From contig DQEK01000157.1 of NCBI GenBank assembly GCA_003533545.1, positions 1 to 6,922 of the forward strand: DNA of 6,922 nt. Direction: 5' to 3'. The DNA is from Acidobacteriota bacterium. GTDB lineage: Bacteria > Acidobacteriota > Vicinamibacteria > Vicinamibacterales > UBA8438. Position 1 is the first letter of the stretch; every line of letters begins with the position of its first letter. Below are positions 1 through 6,235 of the stretch, piece after piece. The notes under the pieces are model-generated. The model was not told the origin of the DNA. It did no database searches and saw only the letters and a program-made list of their open reading frames with translations. Made by a program: the position numbers and the translations under genes.

Positions 1-198
1 CGCTACTACATGGAAGCGCGCCTCGTCACGGTCAATGACCAATATGCCTTCGACGAAACGATGCGTGAGGTGGAGATCGAGGAATATACGGACATCATCG
101 GTCGACAGTTTAAGCAGCCGCGCGAGGGACTTGGATTCGATAACAGTCCGGTTGCGCACATGTGGCGTTCGATAATCAACCCCGATAGGCCGCTCTAA
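1..198 (+). CDS. C-terminal fragment of an unrecognised protein
   Basis: An open frame enters from the left edge in frame 1 and ends at TAA 196-198, giving 65 visible residues that begin RYYMEARLV. The ATG at position 10 is probably internal, because the frame is open to the edge and no ribosome binding site can be seen before it. The fragment is rich in charged residues, with an acidic stretch (EVEIEEY) in the middle, an aromatic MWRSI segment near the end, and a terminal NPDRPL. It has no membrane segment, signal peptide or cofactor motif. I do not recognise the family. The gene converges on the FMN-binding protein gene, with 86 bp between the two stops. Coding status is supported by the clean stop and lack of a better overlapping frame, but the function is unknown. 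Confidence 0.6.
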   Translation, partial: RYYMEARLVTVNDQYAFDETMREVEIEEYTDIIGRQFKQPREGLGFDNSPVAHMWRSIINPDRPL

Positions 199-284
199 TT
201 GAACGGTGTGGCCGTGCCGGGTCCGTTGTCTTCTGGGTGTCTCCGGTTGTCTGTGCGCTCCCGGATCGGGTCGAAATGAGGGGG

Positions 285-830
285 TTACTGTTCGTTGCCG
301 CCCTCGGCGAGGAACTCGCGTGCCATGCGACGGGCGCTCTCGCGGATCGAGCGAACGGCCGAGTTGTTGGTAATCGTGGCTCGGGAGATAGCGTCGATGT
401 CGTCGCCGACGGTCATTGGGGCTAATACGCTCTTGCCACGGAACTGACCGATAAATTCGGGTTTGTCGATCGAGAAATAGCCGAACGGTTCGTTGTGATA
501 CACCATGCTGACGTCGAGTAAGGTGCCGGTGGGGGCCATGCCGACGAGCATCCAGATCTCTCCCTTGTAGCCTCGAACCCCCCGTGCAAAATCGACCGTG
601 AAGAATCCGAGGCCGACGAGTTCTTCCCGACCGTTCGCATCTGTCCGATAGCCTCGGTAGTGTGGGGTGCCCCGGTTGACGAATTGGAACGTCTCGGCAC
701 CCGGCAGGGCCTCCTTTAGATACTCCTCGTAGCGCGGGATATCGTCAGTAGCGCGCCAGCGCTGAGCGTGCACCGCGCTCATCAGTCCTAGAATCACTAT
801 GAGTCCGGTGGTCGTAACGGACCGAGTCAT
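285..830 (-). CDS. Exported FMN-binding domain protein (NosR/RnfG-type)
   Basis: The product is 181 residues with an N-terminal signal peptide: MTRS, a hydrophobic run TTTGLIVILGLMS, then AVHA|Q as a type I cleavage site. The mature part matches the FMN-binding domain seen in NqrC, RnfG and the N-terminus of NosR. Segments supporting this are GFFTVDF, RGYKGEIWMLVGM, GYFSIDKPEF and, near the C-terminus, DDIDAISRATIT. In this family the Thr of S-x-A-T is the site where ApbE attaches FMN by a phosphoester bond; here that would be Thr152, in S149-R-A-T152. The role inferred is periplasmic electron transfer. The frame is open further upstream to 884, but ATG 828-830 is preferred because AAGGAG lies 9 nt before it and the signal peptide begins there. 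The gene is divergent from the molybdopterin subunit gene. No ApbE, quinol oxidase or NosR partner is in the window, so its redox partner is unknown. Confidence 0.85.
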   Translation of the reverse strand: MTRSVTTTGLIVILGLMSAVHAQRWRATDDIPRYEEYLKEALPGAETFQFVNRGTPHYRGYRTDANGREELVGLGFFTVDFARGVRGYKGEIWMLVGMAPTGTLLDVSMVYHNEPFGYFSIDKPEFIGQFRGKSVLAPMTVGDDIDAISRATITNNSAVRSIRESARRMAREFLAEGGNEQ

Positions 831-1137
831 CGCACGAAGCTCCTTCCGAGTTCGTTCGCAAAGGCCAACGGGGCCCGCCCGCACTACTGACTACAGCTAT
901 AAGTCAGGCTCAGGGTTAGACCGCCCAGAGGGGAAGGTCGACCCGAGTACAGCGCCGAGGCGCCACTCAACGGCCGGGTTCAGCGACCCGCCACACTAGC
1001 GCCACTGTTTCGACCCGTGCGATCAAGGTGCCGGGCAAAACTGCGACGCGAGCATTCTACAGTCTCCGGCGTCTGGGGGACGAAACCGAAACGCTTCGGG
1101 GTGATACCAGAGGCACTGACAGTAGAGTCGGCATCGG

Positions 1138-1166
1138 TTGCGAAGACCATCTCAGAACACTAAAAT
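1138..1166 (+). promoter_or_regulatory. Sigma70-like promoter of the molybdopterin subunit gene
   Basis: TTGCGA at 1138-1143 matches the -35 consensus TTGACA at four positions. TAAAAT at 1161-1166 matches the -10 consensus TATAAT at five positions. The spacer is exactly 17 bp. Transcription would start near 1173, giving a leader of about 124 nt before ATG 1297. The A/T-rich -10 stands out in otherwise GC-rich DNA. It is the only well-formed plus-strand promoter I found between 831 and 1296. It would also serve the flavoprotein gene downstream, if the two are co-transcribed. Confidence 0.55.
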
Positions 1167-1177
1167 CTGACAGATTT
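1163..1177. promoter_or_regulatory. Candidate operator: perfect 7-1-7 palindrome over the -10 box
   Basis: AAATCTG (1163-1169), one central A (1170) and CAGATTT (1171-1177) form a perfect inverted repeat. It shares four bases with the -10 hexamer and covers the expected transcription start, a position where a bound dimeric regulator would block RNA polymerase. The compact symmetry is typical of a repressor site. No regulator gene is in the window, so the protein that binds is unknown. With a one-base loop it is unlikely to act as an RNA hairpin. Confidence 0.45.
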
Positions 1178-1217
1178 CCGGTTTCTCGAACTGGAGCGCG
1201 GTTCCACTTACGGTGGA
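1178..1217 (+). other. Potential structured mRNA leader, two small hairpins
   Basis: Just after the predicted transcription start, CCGGTT (1178-1183) can pair with AACTGG (1189-1194), including one G-U pair, around a 5-nt loop. Next, TCCAC (1203-1207) pairs perfectly with GTGGA (1213-1217) around TTACG. Neither stem is followed by a T-run, so neither is a terminator. Short stems like these arise by chance in GC-rich DNA. The leader matches no riboswitch class that I recognise, including the molybdenum cofactor class. Confidence 0.2.
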
Positions 1218-1296
1218 TCACAATCGCGGGACGAGTGGATGGGACCGGGGGCGTACGTGTCCGGTGTGAGAAGTGTCATCGGGGGAGGGTTCACCT

Positions 1297-3723
1297 ATGG
1301 CTGATTACAAACTGATCGGAAAAAACTACACCACGACGGATCTTAGGGCCAAGGTCACCGGCGGCGCGAAATACGCGGAGGATTTTCGGGCCGAGGGCAT
1401 GGTCTTTATGAAGTTGCTGCTGAGTCCGATGCCGCACGCACGGGTGCTCAACGTTGATGCCAGCGCTGCGCTGGCGATGCCGGGAGTCGAGGGCATCCTG
1501 ACCGCCGACGATCTTCCGGAGGTGGAGGCGCCGGGCGAGGCCGGGCTGACTAACGAACCGCTTTACGAGGGCGAGCCGATCCTGGCGATTGCCGCTGTCG
1601 ACGAGCAGACGGCGTCGGATGCGATCGAACTGGTTGAGATCGAGTACGAGCCGTTACCGTTCTGCGTCGACCCGCTCGACAGCCTGCGACCTGACGGACC
1701 GAATGCGCGGCTGGAGGGGAACACGATGCGAGGCCGCGAACTCGCCACCATCAAATGGACCGAGGCTGAATTTGAGGAACTGGCCGAGGGTCGGTTGCCG
1801 ATGACTGGCGAGTACGCCGCCGAGTGGTCGGTGGGTGACGTCGAGGCCGGTCTGGCAGCCGCTGATCTGGTGGTCGACGAATCGCTCTACCACCAGTCGC
1901 TGGGACACCAGCCGCTCGAAACCCGCAGCTGTATGGCTTACTGGGAGAACGGCAAGGTCTACGTCTACGGATCGACCCAGAGCACGGCGCGCACCGTGGG
2001 CGCGGTGGCGCGCTGGGCCGAGGTCGAGCCCGCGAACGTGGTGCTGGTGTCCGAGTTTTGCGGCGGTGGTTTCGGAAGTAAAGGCGCTGGGTCGGTCAGC
2101 ATGCGGTTCCCGATCGTGATGTCGAAGAAGATCGGCAAGCCAGTCATGATGCGGATCAGCCGGAGAGAGGAGAACTTCATCGGTCGCGCGCGCCCGGCCG
2201 TGCAGGCCCGCGCCAAGATCGGTTTCCGGCGCGATGGGCGCATTCTGGCGATGGATCTGTTTACGATCGGCGACGGCGGACCGTATGGACGGAGTGGCGA
2301 TCACATGTCGCTCGCCAACATCGCCTCGCTAGCCTACCAGCCCGAGAGCATCCGTGTCAGGGGGATTCCCGTCTATACCAACACCCCGCCGCGTACCGCG
2401 CAACGGGCCCCCGGCGGGGAGCAGGCGATCAGCATGCTAGCGCCGCTCATGGACCAGGCGGCGCGACGGCTAGGGATCGACCGCACCGAAATCATTCGTG
2501 TTAACGCGCCAGAGGGACAGGCGACGTTCGGGCCCCCGGCGCGTGATGGCCGGCAGGGCAACGCCTCCAGTGCGTTTGTCCGCGAAGCACTCGATAAGGG
2601 GATGGAAGCGTTCAACTGGACGGAACGGATGCGACGGAGCGGTCAGCGGAACGGCAGTAAGGCGACCGGAATCGGGGTCGCGCTGAGCACCTTCTCGGCG
2701 GGGAGTTCGGGCATGGACGGGCTGATGGTGCTTCGACCCGACGGTCGTCTCCAGATCCAGACCGGAGTGGGTAACCTCGGGACCGAATCGTTCTCGGACA
2801 CCGCGCGCGCAGCCGCCGAGGCGCTCGACATGCCCTGGGACAAGGTGGAGCTGGTCTGGGGGGCGACCGACCGGAATCTGCCCTGGAGCGCGATGTCGGT
2901 TGGCAGCCAGACGACCCACGCCCACACGCGCGCGCATTGGGCTGCGGGGCTCGACGCCAAACGCAAGTTGCAGGAGATCGCGGCCCACGACCTGGGCGGT
3001 TCGGCGGATGACTACGACGTGAGCGACGAACGGGTGTTCAGGCGGGGCAATCGCTCGCAGGGGATGAGCTTTGCGCGGGCCGCCGAGCGGGCGGTTGCGC
3101 TCGGTGGTCGGTTCGATGGGCACGAGCTACCGGAGGACATCAATGGCATGACCGTGGCTTCGGCCAACGCGTTGGCTGGCCGCGGAGTGATGGGGGTCGC
3201 CAAGGACACGTTTGCCACGGGCGGACGGGTGATGTCCTTCGTCGTGGGTTTTGCTGAAGTCGAGGTTGACGTCGAGACCGGAGCGATCCGAATGGTCGAC
3301 TACGTCGGCAGCGCTGATTGCGGGACGGTCGTGCATCCTAGATTGCTCGGTTCTCAGATCCACTCCGCCGGCATCCAGGGGTTCGGTATCGCGTTGAGCC
3401 AGAAATGGGTCTTCGACCGTCGTTGGGGTTTGTCGGTCGCCAAGCGGTTCTACAACAACCGTCCGCCGGGCATCTTGGATGTACCTCACGAGCGCCCGAT
3501 GGGTTGGGTCACCGCCGACGAACCCGATCCATTCAATCCGCTGGGCGCCAAAGGCATTGGTGAGCCGGCCATTGGTGCCGGGTCCGGGTCGGTGCTCTGT
3601 GCAATTGCCGACGCGCTGCGCGGTGAGGGGCACTTCTATCGGTCTCCGGTGACGGCCGACATGGTACTGGCGAAGCTCGAACAGATTGCTGAGCCTCACG
3701 GCCGGCTGATGAATCACGTTTGA
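1297..3723 (+). CDS. Molybdopterin-binding large subunit, xanthine dehydrogenase family
   Basis: The product is 808 residues, slightly longer than the usual 750-790 for this family. Residues about 15-125 form the N-terminal hammerhead domain, with SPMPHARVL near 43-51, PGVEGILTADDLP, and EIEYEPLPF near 114-122. The rest is the molybdenum-binding region: QPLE (Glu208), STQS (226-229), CGGGFGSK (255-262), QRAPGG (369-374) and GAKGIGEPA, where Glu756 is the conserved catalytic base. The loop reads TAQRAPG rather than the AYRCSFR of form I or AYRGAGR of form II CO dehydrogenase, so it is a general hydroxylase of unknown substrate. Residues about 143-176 look like an extra segment before SVGDVEAG. 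It has no signal peptide, so it should be cytoplasmic. ATG 1297 has GGGGGAGGG 7 nt upstream and is preferred over GTG 1273. The usual [2Fe-2S] and FAD subunit genes are not adjacent. The next gene starts 42 bp after its stop, suggesting an operon. Confidence 0.93.
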   Translation: MADYKLIGKNYTTTDLRAKVTGGAKYAEDFRAEGMVFMKLLLSPMPHARVLNVDASAALAMPGVEGILTADDLPEVEAPGEAGLTNEPLYEGEPILAIAAVDEQTASDAIELVEIEYEPLPFCVDPLDSLRPDGPNARLEGNTMRGRELATIKWTEAEFEELAEGRLPMTGEYAAEWSVGDVEAGLAAADLVVDESLYHQSLGHQPLETRSCMAYWENGKVYVYGSTQSTARTVGAVARWAEVEPANVVLVSEFCGGGFGSKGAGSVSMRFPIVMSKKIGKPVMMRISRREENFIGRARPAVQARAKIGFRRDGRILAMDLFTIGDGGPYGRSGDHMSLANIASLAYQPESIRVRGIPVYTNTPPRTAQRAPGGEQAISMLAPLMDQAARRLGIDRTEIIRVNAPEGQATFGPPARDGRQGNASSAFVREALDKGMEAFNWTERMRRSGQRNGSKATGIGVALSTFSAGSSGMDGLMVLRPDGRLQIQTGVGNLGTESFSDTARAAAEALDMPWDKVELVWGATDRNLPWSAMSVGSQTTHAHTRAHWAAGLDAKRKLQEIAAHDLGGSADDYDVSDERVFRRGNRSQGMSFARAAERAVALGGRFDGHELPEDINGMTVASANALAGRGVMGVAKDTFATGGRVMSFVVGFAEVEVDVETGAIRMVDYVGSADCGTVVHPRLLGSQIHSAGIQGFGIALSQKWVFDRRWGLSVAKRFYNNRPPGILDVPHERPMGWVTADEPDPFNPLGAKGIGEPAIGAGSGSVLCAIADALRGEGHFYRSPVTADMVLAKLEQIAEPHGRLMNHV

Positions 3724-3732
3724 CGAGCCAGC

Positions 3733-3746
3733 GGCTGCGGGCTGCG
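3733..3746 (+). repeat. Short tandem repeat GGCTGCG x2
   Basis: Two exact 7-bp copies (3733-3739 and 3740-3746) lie in the 42-bp gap between the molybdopterin subunit stop and the flavoprotein start, followed by a partial GGTGC. No function is evident. It may reflect replication slippage in GC-rich spacer DNA. It sits before the GGGGAG ribosome binding site and does not disturb it. Confidence 0.5.
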
Positions 3747-3765
3747 GGTGCTTCGGGGAGTGCGG

Positions 3766-5058
3766 ATGACCATCGATCGACGTCGGTTCATCAAAACCAC
3801 CGCGGCGGCAGGATTCGGGTTTGGGGCAGGGTCGAAGGGCGCGGGCGCGCGAGTTCGTGCGGCTGCGGTTCAGGCACGGCGGTCGCCAGACATCGTGGTG
3901 GTCGGCGCCGGAACGTTCGGCATGTGGACCGCGCTTAACCTGCAACGTCTAGGCGCCAGGGTCACGGTGGTCGATGCCTACGGCGCCGGTAATTCTCGTC
4001 AGACGTCCGGGGGGGAAACGCGCGGTGTTCGGACCTCCTACGGCGATCGACCTCACGGTCGTCTCTGGACGCGCTGGGCGAATGAAGCCATCCGGAAGTG
4101 GACGGCGTGGGACGAAATGGGCCGCGACCGTCTGCTGCCGCGCCTGTTCTTCAACACAGGCGACCTGATTCTTCGCGAAGCAACGAGCGAGTACATCGAG
4201 AACACGCGGGCACACTGGAATGCCCTCGGAACGCCCTACGAACCGCTGACAGCGGACGAAGTGGCCTACCGCTGGCCCTGGGTTCGTTTCGAGAATCTCG
4301 GCGTAGCGTTGTATGAACCAGCCGCCGGGGTGGTGCGTGCGCGGCGCGCCATCGAGTCGGTGGCGCGGGTGTTCGAAGAAGAGGGCGGGACGATTCGGAT
4401 CGCGCGGGCGGCGATCGGTGCACGCAACGGGGCGAGACTGGAGACGGTGGCGGTCGAGGGCGGCGAGGCGATCTCAGCCGAGACGGTGGTTTTTGCCTGC
4501 GGTCCCTGGTTTCCGAAGGTGTTTCCCAGACTGATGGGGAACCGCATCCGAATCTCCATCGGGCACGTGTTCTACTTTGCGGTTCCGCCGGGCGATACGC
4601 GTTTCGCGTTCCCCAACATGCCCAGTTACGGCGTTCCTGGGTGTACCGGTTGGCCGGCTTTGCCCCCCGATCACCGCGGGTTTCGGGTGCGCACGGGCGG
4701 TCGGGTGGGCGACGATCCCGACACCAGCGATCGTTGGATCCCAGCGGAGTCACACGAGCGGCCTCGTCAGATCCTCGAACGGCACTTTCCAGATTTGGTG
4801 GGAGCTCCGATCAATGAAACGCGAGCATGTCACTACGAGAGCAGTGTCGATCGCAACTTCATCGTTGATCACCACCCGGATTTCAACAACGTGTGGTTGT
4901 TGGGTGGCGGGTCCTCCGAGGCGTTCAAATTCGGCCCGGTGCTTGGCGAGTACATCGCTCGCCGGATGCTCGGCGTTGAGAACGACCCTGAGTTGGCCGA
5001 GGGGTTCCGCCTCAAGGATGAGGAGTTTGGTTCATCGGGGCGCCGTGGGCGCGACTAG
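3766..5058 (+). CDS. Tat-exported FAD-dependent oxidoreductase, DAO family, sarcosine-oxidase-like
   Basis: The product is 430 residues. It begins with a twin-arginine signal (DRRRFIKTT, residues 4-12), a short hydrophobic stretch, and a possible cleavage after AVQA near residue 37. A Rossmann FAD site follows: DIVVVGAGTFG (42-52), with acidic Asp70 at the end of the second strand. By remembered comparison with monomeric sarcosine oxidase, GGETRGVR (82-89) is the region holding the carboxylate-binding Arg. RACHYES (353-359) holds Cys355, the counterpart of the covalent flavin Cys. SEAFKF (384-389) holds Lys388, the counterpart of another carboxylate-binding residue. The Lys that activates oxygen in that enzyme appears to be Arg307. 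The likely reaction is oxidation of an N-substituted amino acid or similar amine in the periplasm; the substrate is unknown. ATG 3766 follows GGGGAG at 5 nt and places the Tat motif at the N-terminus. It lies 42 bp after the molybdopterin subunit gene, probably in the same transcript. Confidence 0.88.
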   Translation: MTIDRRRFIKTTAAAGFGFGAGSKGAGARVRAAAVQARRSPDIVVVGAGTFGMWTALNLQRLGARVTVVDAYGAGNSRQTSGGETRGVRTSYGDRPHGRLWTRWANEAIRKWTAWDEMGRDRLLPRLFFNTGDLILREATSEYIENTRAHWNALGTPYEPLTADEVAYRWPWVRFENLGVALYEPAAGVVRARRAIESVARVFEEEGGTIRIARAAIGARNGARLETVAVEGGEAISAETVVFACGPWFPKVFPRLMGNRIRISIGHVFYFAVPPGDTRFAFPNMPSYGVPGCTGWPALPPDHRGFRVRTGGRVGDDPDTSDRWIPAESHERPRQILERHFPDLVGAPINETRACHYESSVDRNFIVDHHPDFNNVWLLGGGSSEAFKFGPVLGEYIARRMLGVENDPELAEGFRLKDEEFGSSGRRGRD

Positions 5059-5171
5059 CAGGCAGGCGGCAGAAGTAACGGTGCGCTTTCCGGAGTTTTT
5101 TGCTCTCCATCGTCGTCCCCGCGCGCGACCTTACATTTCGATACATCCTTGCCGAACGCAGTAGGCTGATT

Positions 5172-6191
5172 CTAGAGTTGCAAGCGGGCCACCTTCAACG
5201 GAGGCTGGTCATCGGCGCTCGGGAAGTCTTCGTCAGGTCGAACGACGTCGAGGGCGCGGATCGGTCTGCCGTGCTTGTTTGCGCATCGGTGCAGCAGGTC
5301 GTGCCAGTCAGGTTCGTCGACTCGCGCTACGTTGTTTGTACAGTAGAGCACCCCGCCGTCACCGACGGCGGCAAGCGCTGGTCTCAGGAGACTCTGGTAG
5401 TCATGGACTAGGTCGACCACGCCGAAGCGGCTCTTGGCCAACGGTGGTGGGTCGAGAAACACTAGGTCGAAACGCTCTGGTTTGAGACGAGGGAAGGGTG
5501 GTAGTCGGCGTCCGCGGACCACCGTTTGCTGGCCAAGTCCAGCGAGCTGACGGAGTGCCGGGAACACGTCGCTGGTGAGTTCTGTGGTCCGGGCTGTTAC
5601 TCCGTTCGATGCGGCGTTGGCCGTTCCTACCGATAGGCTCGATGCAGCGAAATCGACGTTTACGACCCGACGTGCGCCGGCTACGGCGGCGGCCACACCG
5701 ACCCCGCAGGTGTAGGCGAACAGGTTAAGCAGCGACGCTCCCGCGGCCTCGTGCATAACCGCTCGGCGAGCCGTCCTGAGATCAAGGAACAGCCACGGGT
5801 CGTGACCGCGATGGCGTGCCCGTATGTGAAAACGGACGCCATGCTCGGAGACGACTCTGGAAGTCGTGGACGCTATCCGTTCGGCTCCTTCAAGCCGATT
5901 ACGAACTCGCGAGCCAGCTGCGCTGCGGTCGTTGTAGACCAGGTCCAGGCCGGGGACAAACTCGTTTAGCACCCGGCCGACCGCAGCACGCACCGCATCG
6001 CTCACGGAATCCCGAAAACTCTGGAGCAGAGCCAGGTCTCCATACCGGTCCAACGTGAGGCCCGGCGCGCCTTCCTGGCTGCCGTGTAGCAGCCGGCAGC
6101 AGTCGGTCCGTTCCGCGGCGAGCCGATCGAGGAGCGAGGCGCGGCACGTCATTGCCCTCCGCAGCGTTTCCTCAACATCGGCGGGCGTCAT
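5172..6191 (-). CDS. Class I SAM-dependent RNA methyltransferase, RlmI/RlmK-like
   Basis: The product is 339 residues. Near the N-terminus, CCRLLHGSQEGAPGLTLDRY (31-50) matches the characteristic R-L-h-G...D-G-L-P-G-L-x-V-D-R-Y segment of the RlmI/YccW family. The SAM-binding motif I is LLNLFAYTCGVGVAAA (154-169), followed by VNVD (177-180) for the ribose-binding acid. Motif IV is FDLVFLDPP (241-249). The segment LYCTNN (282-287) resembles the S-N-N segment of the RlmK-like m7G enzymes more than the C-S-C of RlmI, so the modified base is uncertain. The N-terminal PUA domain of RlmI appears to be missing, or reduced to about 30 residues. It should be cytoplasmic and act on rRNA. ATG 6189-6191 is chosen with GGAG about 10 nt upstream; an internal ATG at residue 14 is also possible. 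It starts 44 bp after the propeller gene stop on the same strand, so co-transcription is possible, and converges with the flavoprotein gene. Confidence 0.87.
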   Translation of the reverse strand: MTPADVEETLRRAMTCRASLLDRLAAERTDCCRLLHGSQEGAPGLTLDRYGDLALLQSFRDSVSDAVRAAVGRVLNEFVPGLDLVYNDRSAAGSRVRNRLEGAERIASTTSRVVSEHGVRFHIRARHRGHDPWLFLDLRTARRAVMHEAAGASLLNLFAYTCGVGVAAAVAGARRVVNVDFAASSLSVGTANAASNGVTARTTELTSDVFPALRQLAGLGQQTVVRGRRLPPFPRLKPERFDLVFLDPPPLAKSRFGVVDLVHDYQSLLRPALAAVGDGGVLYCTNNVARVDEPDWHDLLHRCANKHGRPIRALDVVRPDEDFPSADDQPPLKVARLQL

Positions 6192-6235
6192 GAGTTTCTG
6201 ACTCCGACGCGGACGTGCGGTGCGGCCCGTCCTGG

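Larger units (their letters stand above)
831..1296. other. Divergent intergenic region, 466 bp, regulatory
   Basis: This non-coding stretch separates the start of the FMN-binding protein gene (-) from the start of the molybdopterin subunit gene (+). I found no convincing gene in it. It contains the promoter and palindrome listed separately (1138-1177), two potential leader hairpins (1178-1217), and a small CCGAA-ACGC-TTCGG hairpin (1086-1099) upstream of the promoter. There are also three direct copies of CGACCCG (939-945, 984-990, 1011-1017); the second forms an inverted pair with CGGGT at 975-979. Toward the minus-strand gene there is a weak TATAGC -10 candidate near 896-901 with no matching -35, overlapping a TGACT/AGTCA inverted repeat (888-906). 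No tRNA or riboswitch class was recognised. Confidence 0.6.

Noticed and set aside
201..284. Possible terminators between the first two convergent genes (AACGG/CCGTT and CCCG-GAT-CGGG)
   Set aside because: The stems are only 4-5 bp, with a long loop in one case, and neither is followed by a T-run.
831..884. A longer N-terminus for the FMN-binding protein, starting at 884
   Set aside because: It would put 18 charged residues before an evident signal peptide and ignore the AAGGAG site correctly spaced before ATG 830.
1028..1315. A 95-residue plus-strand open frame in the divergent region, ending inside the molybdopterin subunit gene
   Set aside because: It has no ribosome binding site or recognisable domain, runs across the predicted promoter and palindrome, and overlaps the well-supported start at 1297.
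1654..3123. Long minus-strand open frames opposite the molybdopterin subunit gene (1654-2304 and 2470-3123)
   Set aside because: These are antisense shadows caused by high GC at third codon positions; the plus-strand frame carries clear family motifs throughout.
1297..3723. Identification of the molybdenum enzyme as CO dehydrogenase large subunit
   Set aside because: The active-site loop lacks both form I and form II signatures, and no adjacent small and medium subunit genes are present.
3127..3945. A 272-codon minus-strand open frame opposite the end of the molybdopterin subunit gene and the start of the flavoprotein gene
   Set aside because: The composition is that of an antisense shadow of GC-rich coding DNA (His-, Arg- and Pro-rich, no domain), and it lies opposite two strongly supported genes.
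5079..5108. Possible terminator between the convergent genes, with a T-run at 5096-5101
   Set aside because: The stem before the T-run is only about 3 bp (CGG/CCG), and the GGAG/CTCC pair has the T-run in its loop, so neither forms a proper intrinsic terminator.
4577..5164. A 195-residue plus-strand frame overlapping the end of the flavoprotein gene
   Set aside because: It is a frame-shifted shadow with no motif, and the in-frame flavoprotein keeps its conserved C-terminal motifs to the stop at 5058, so no frameshift is needed.
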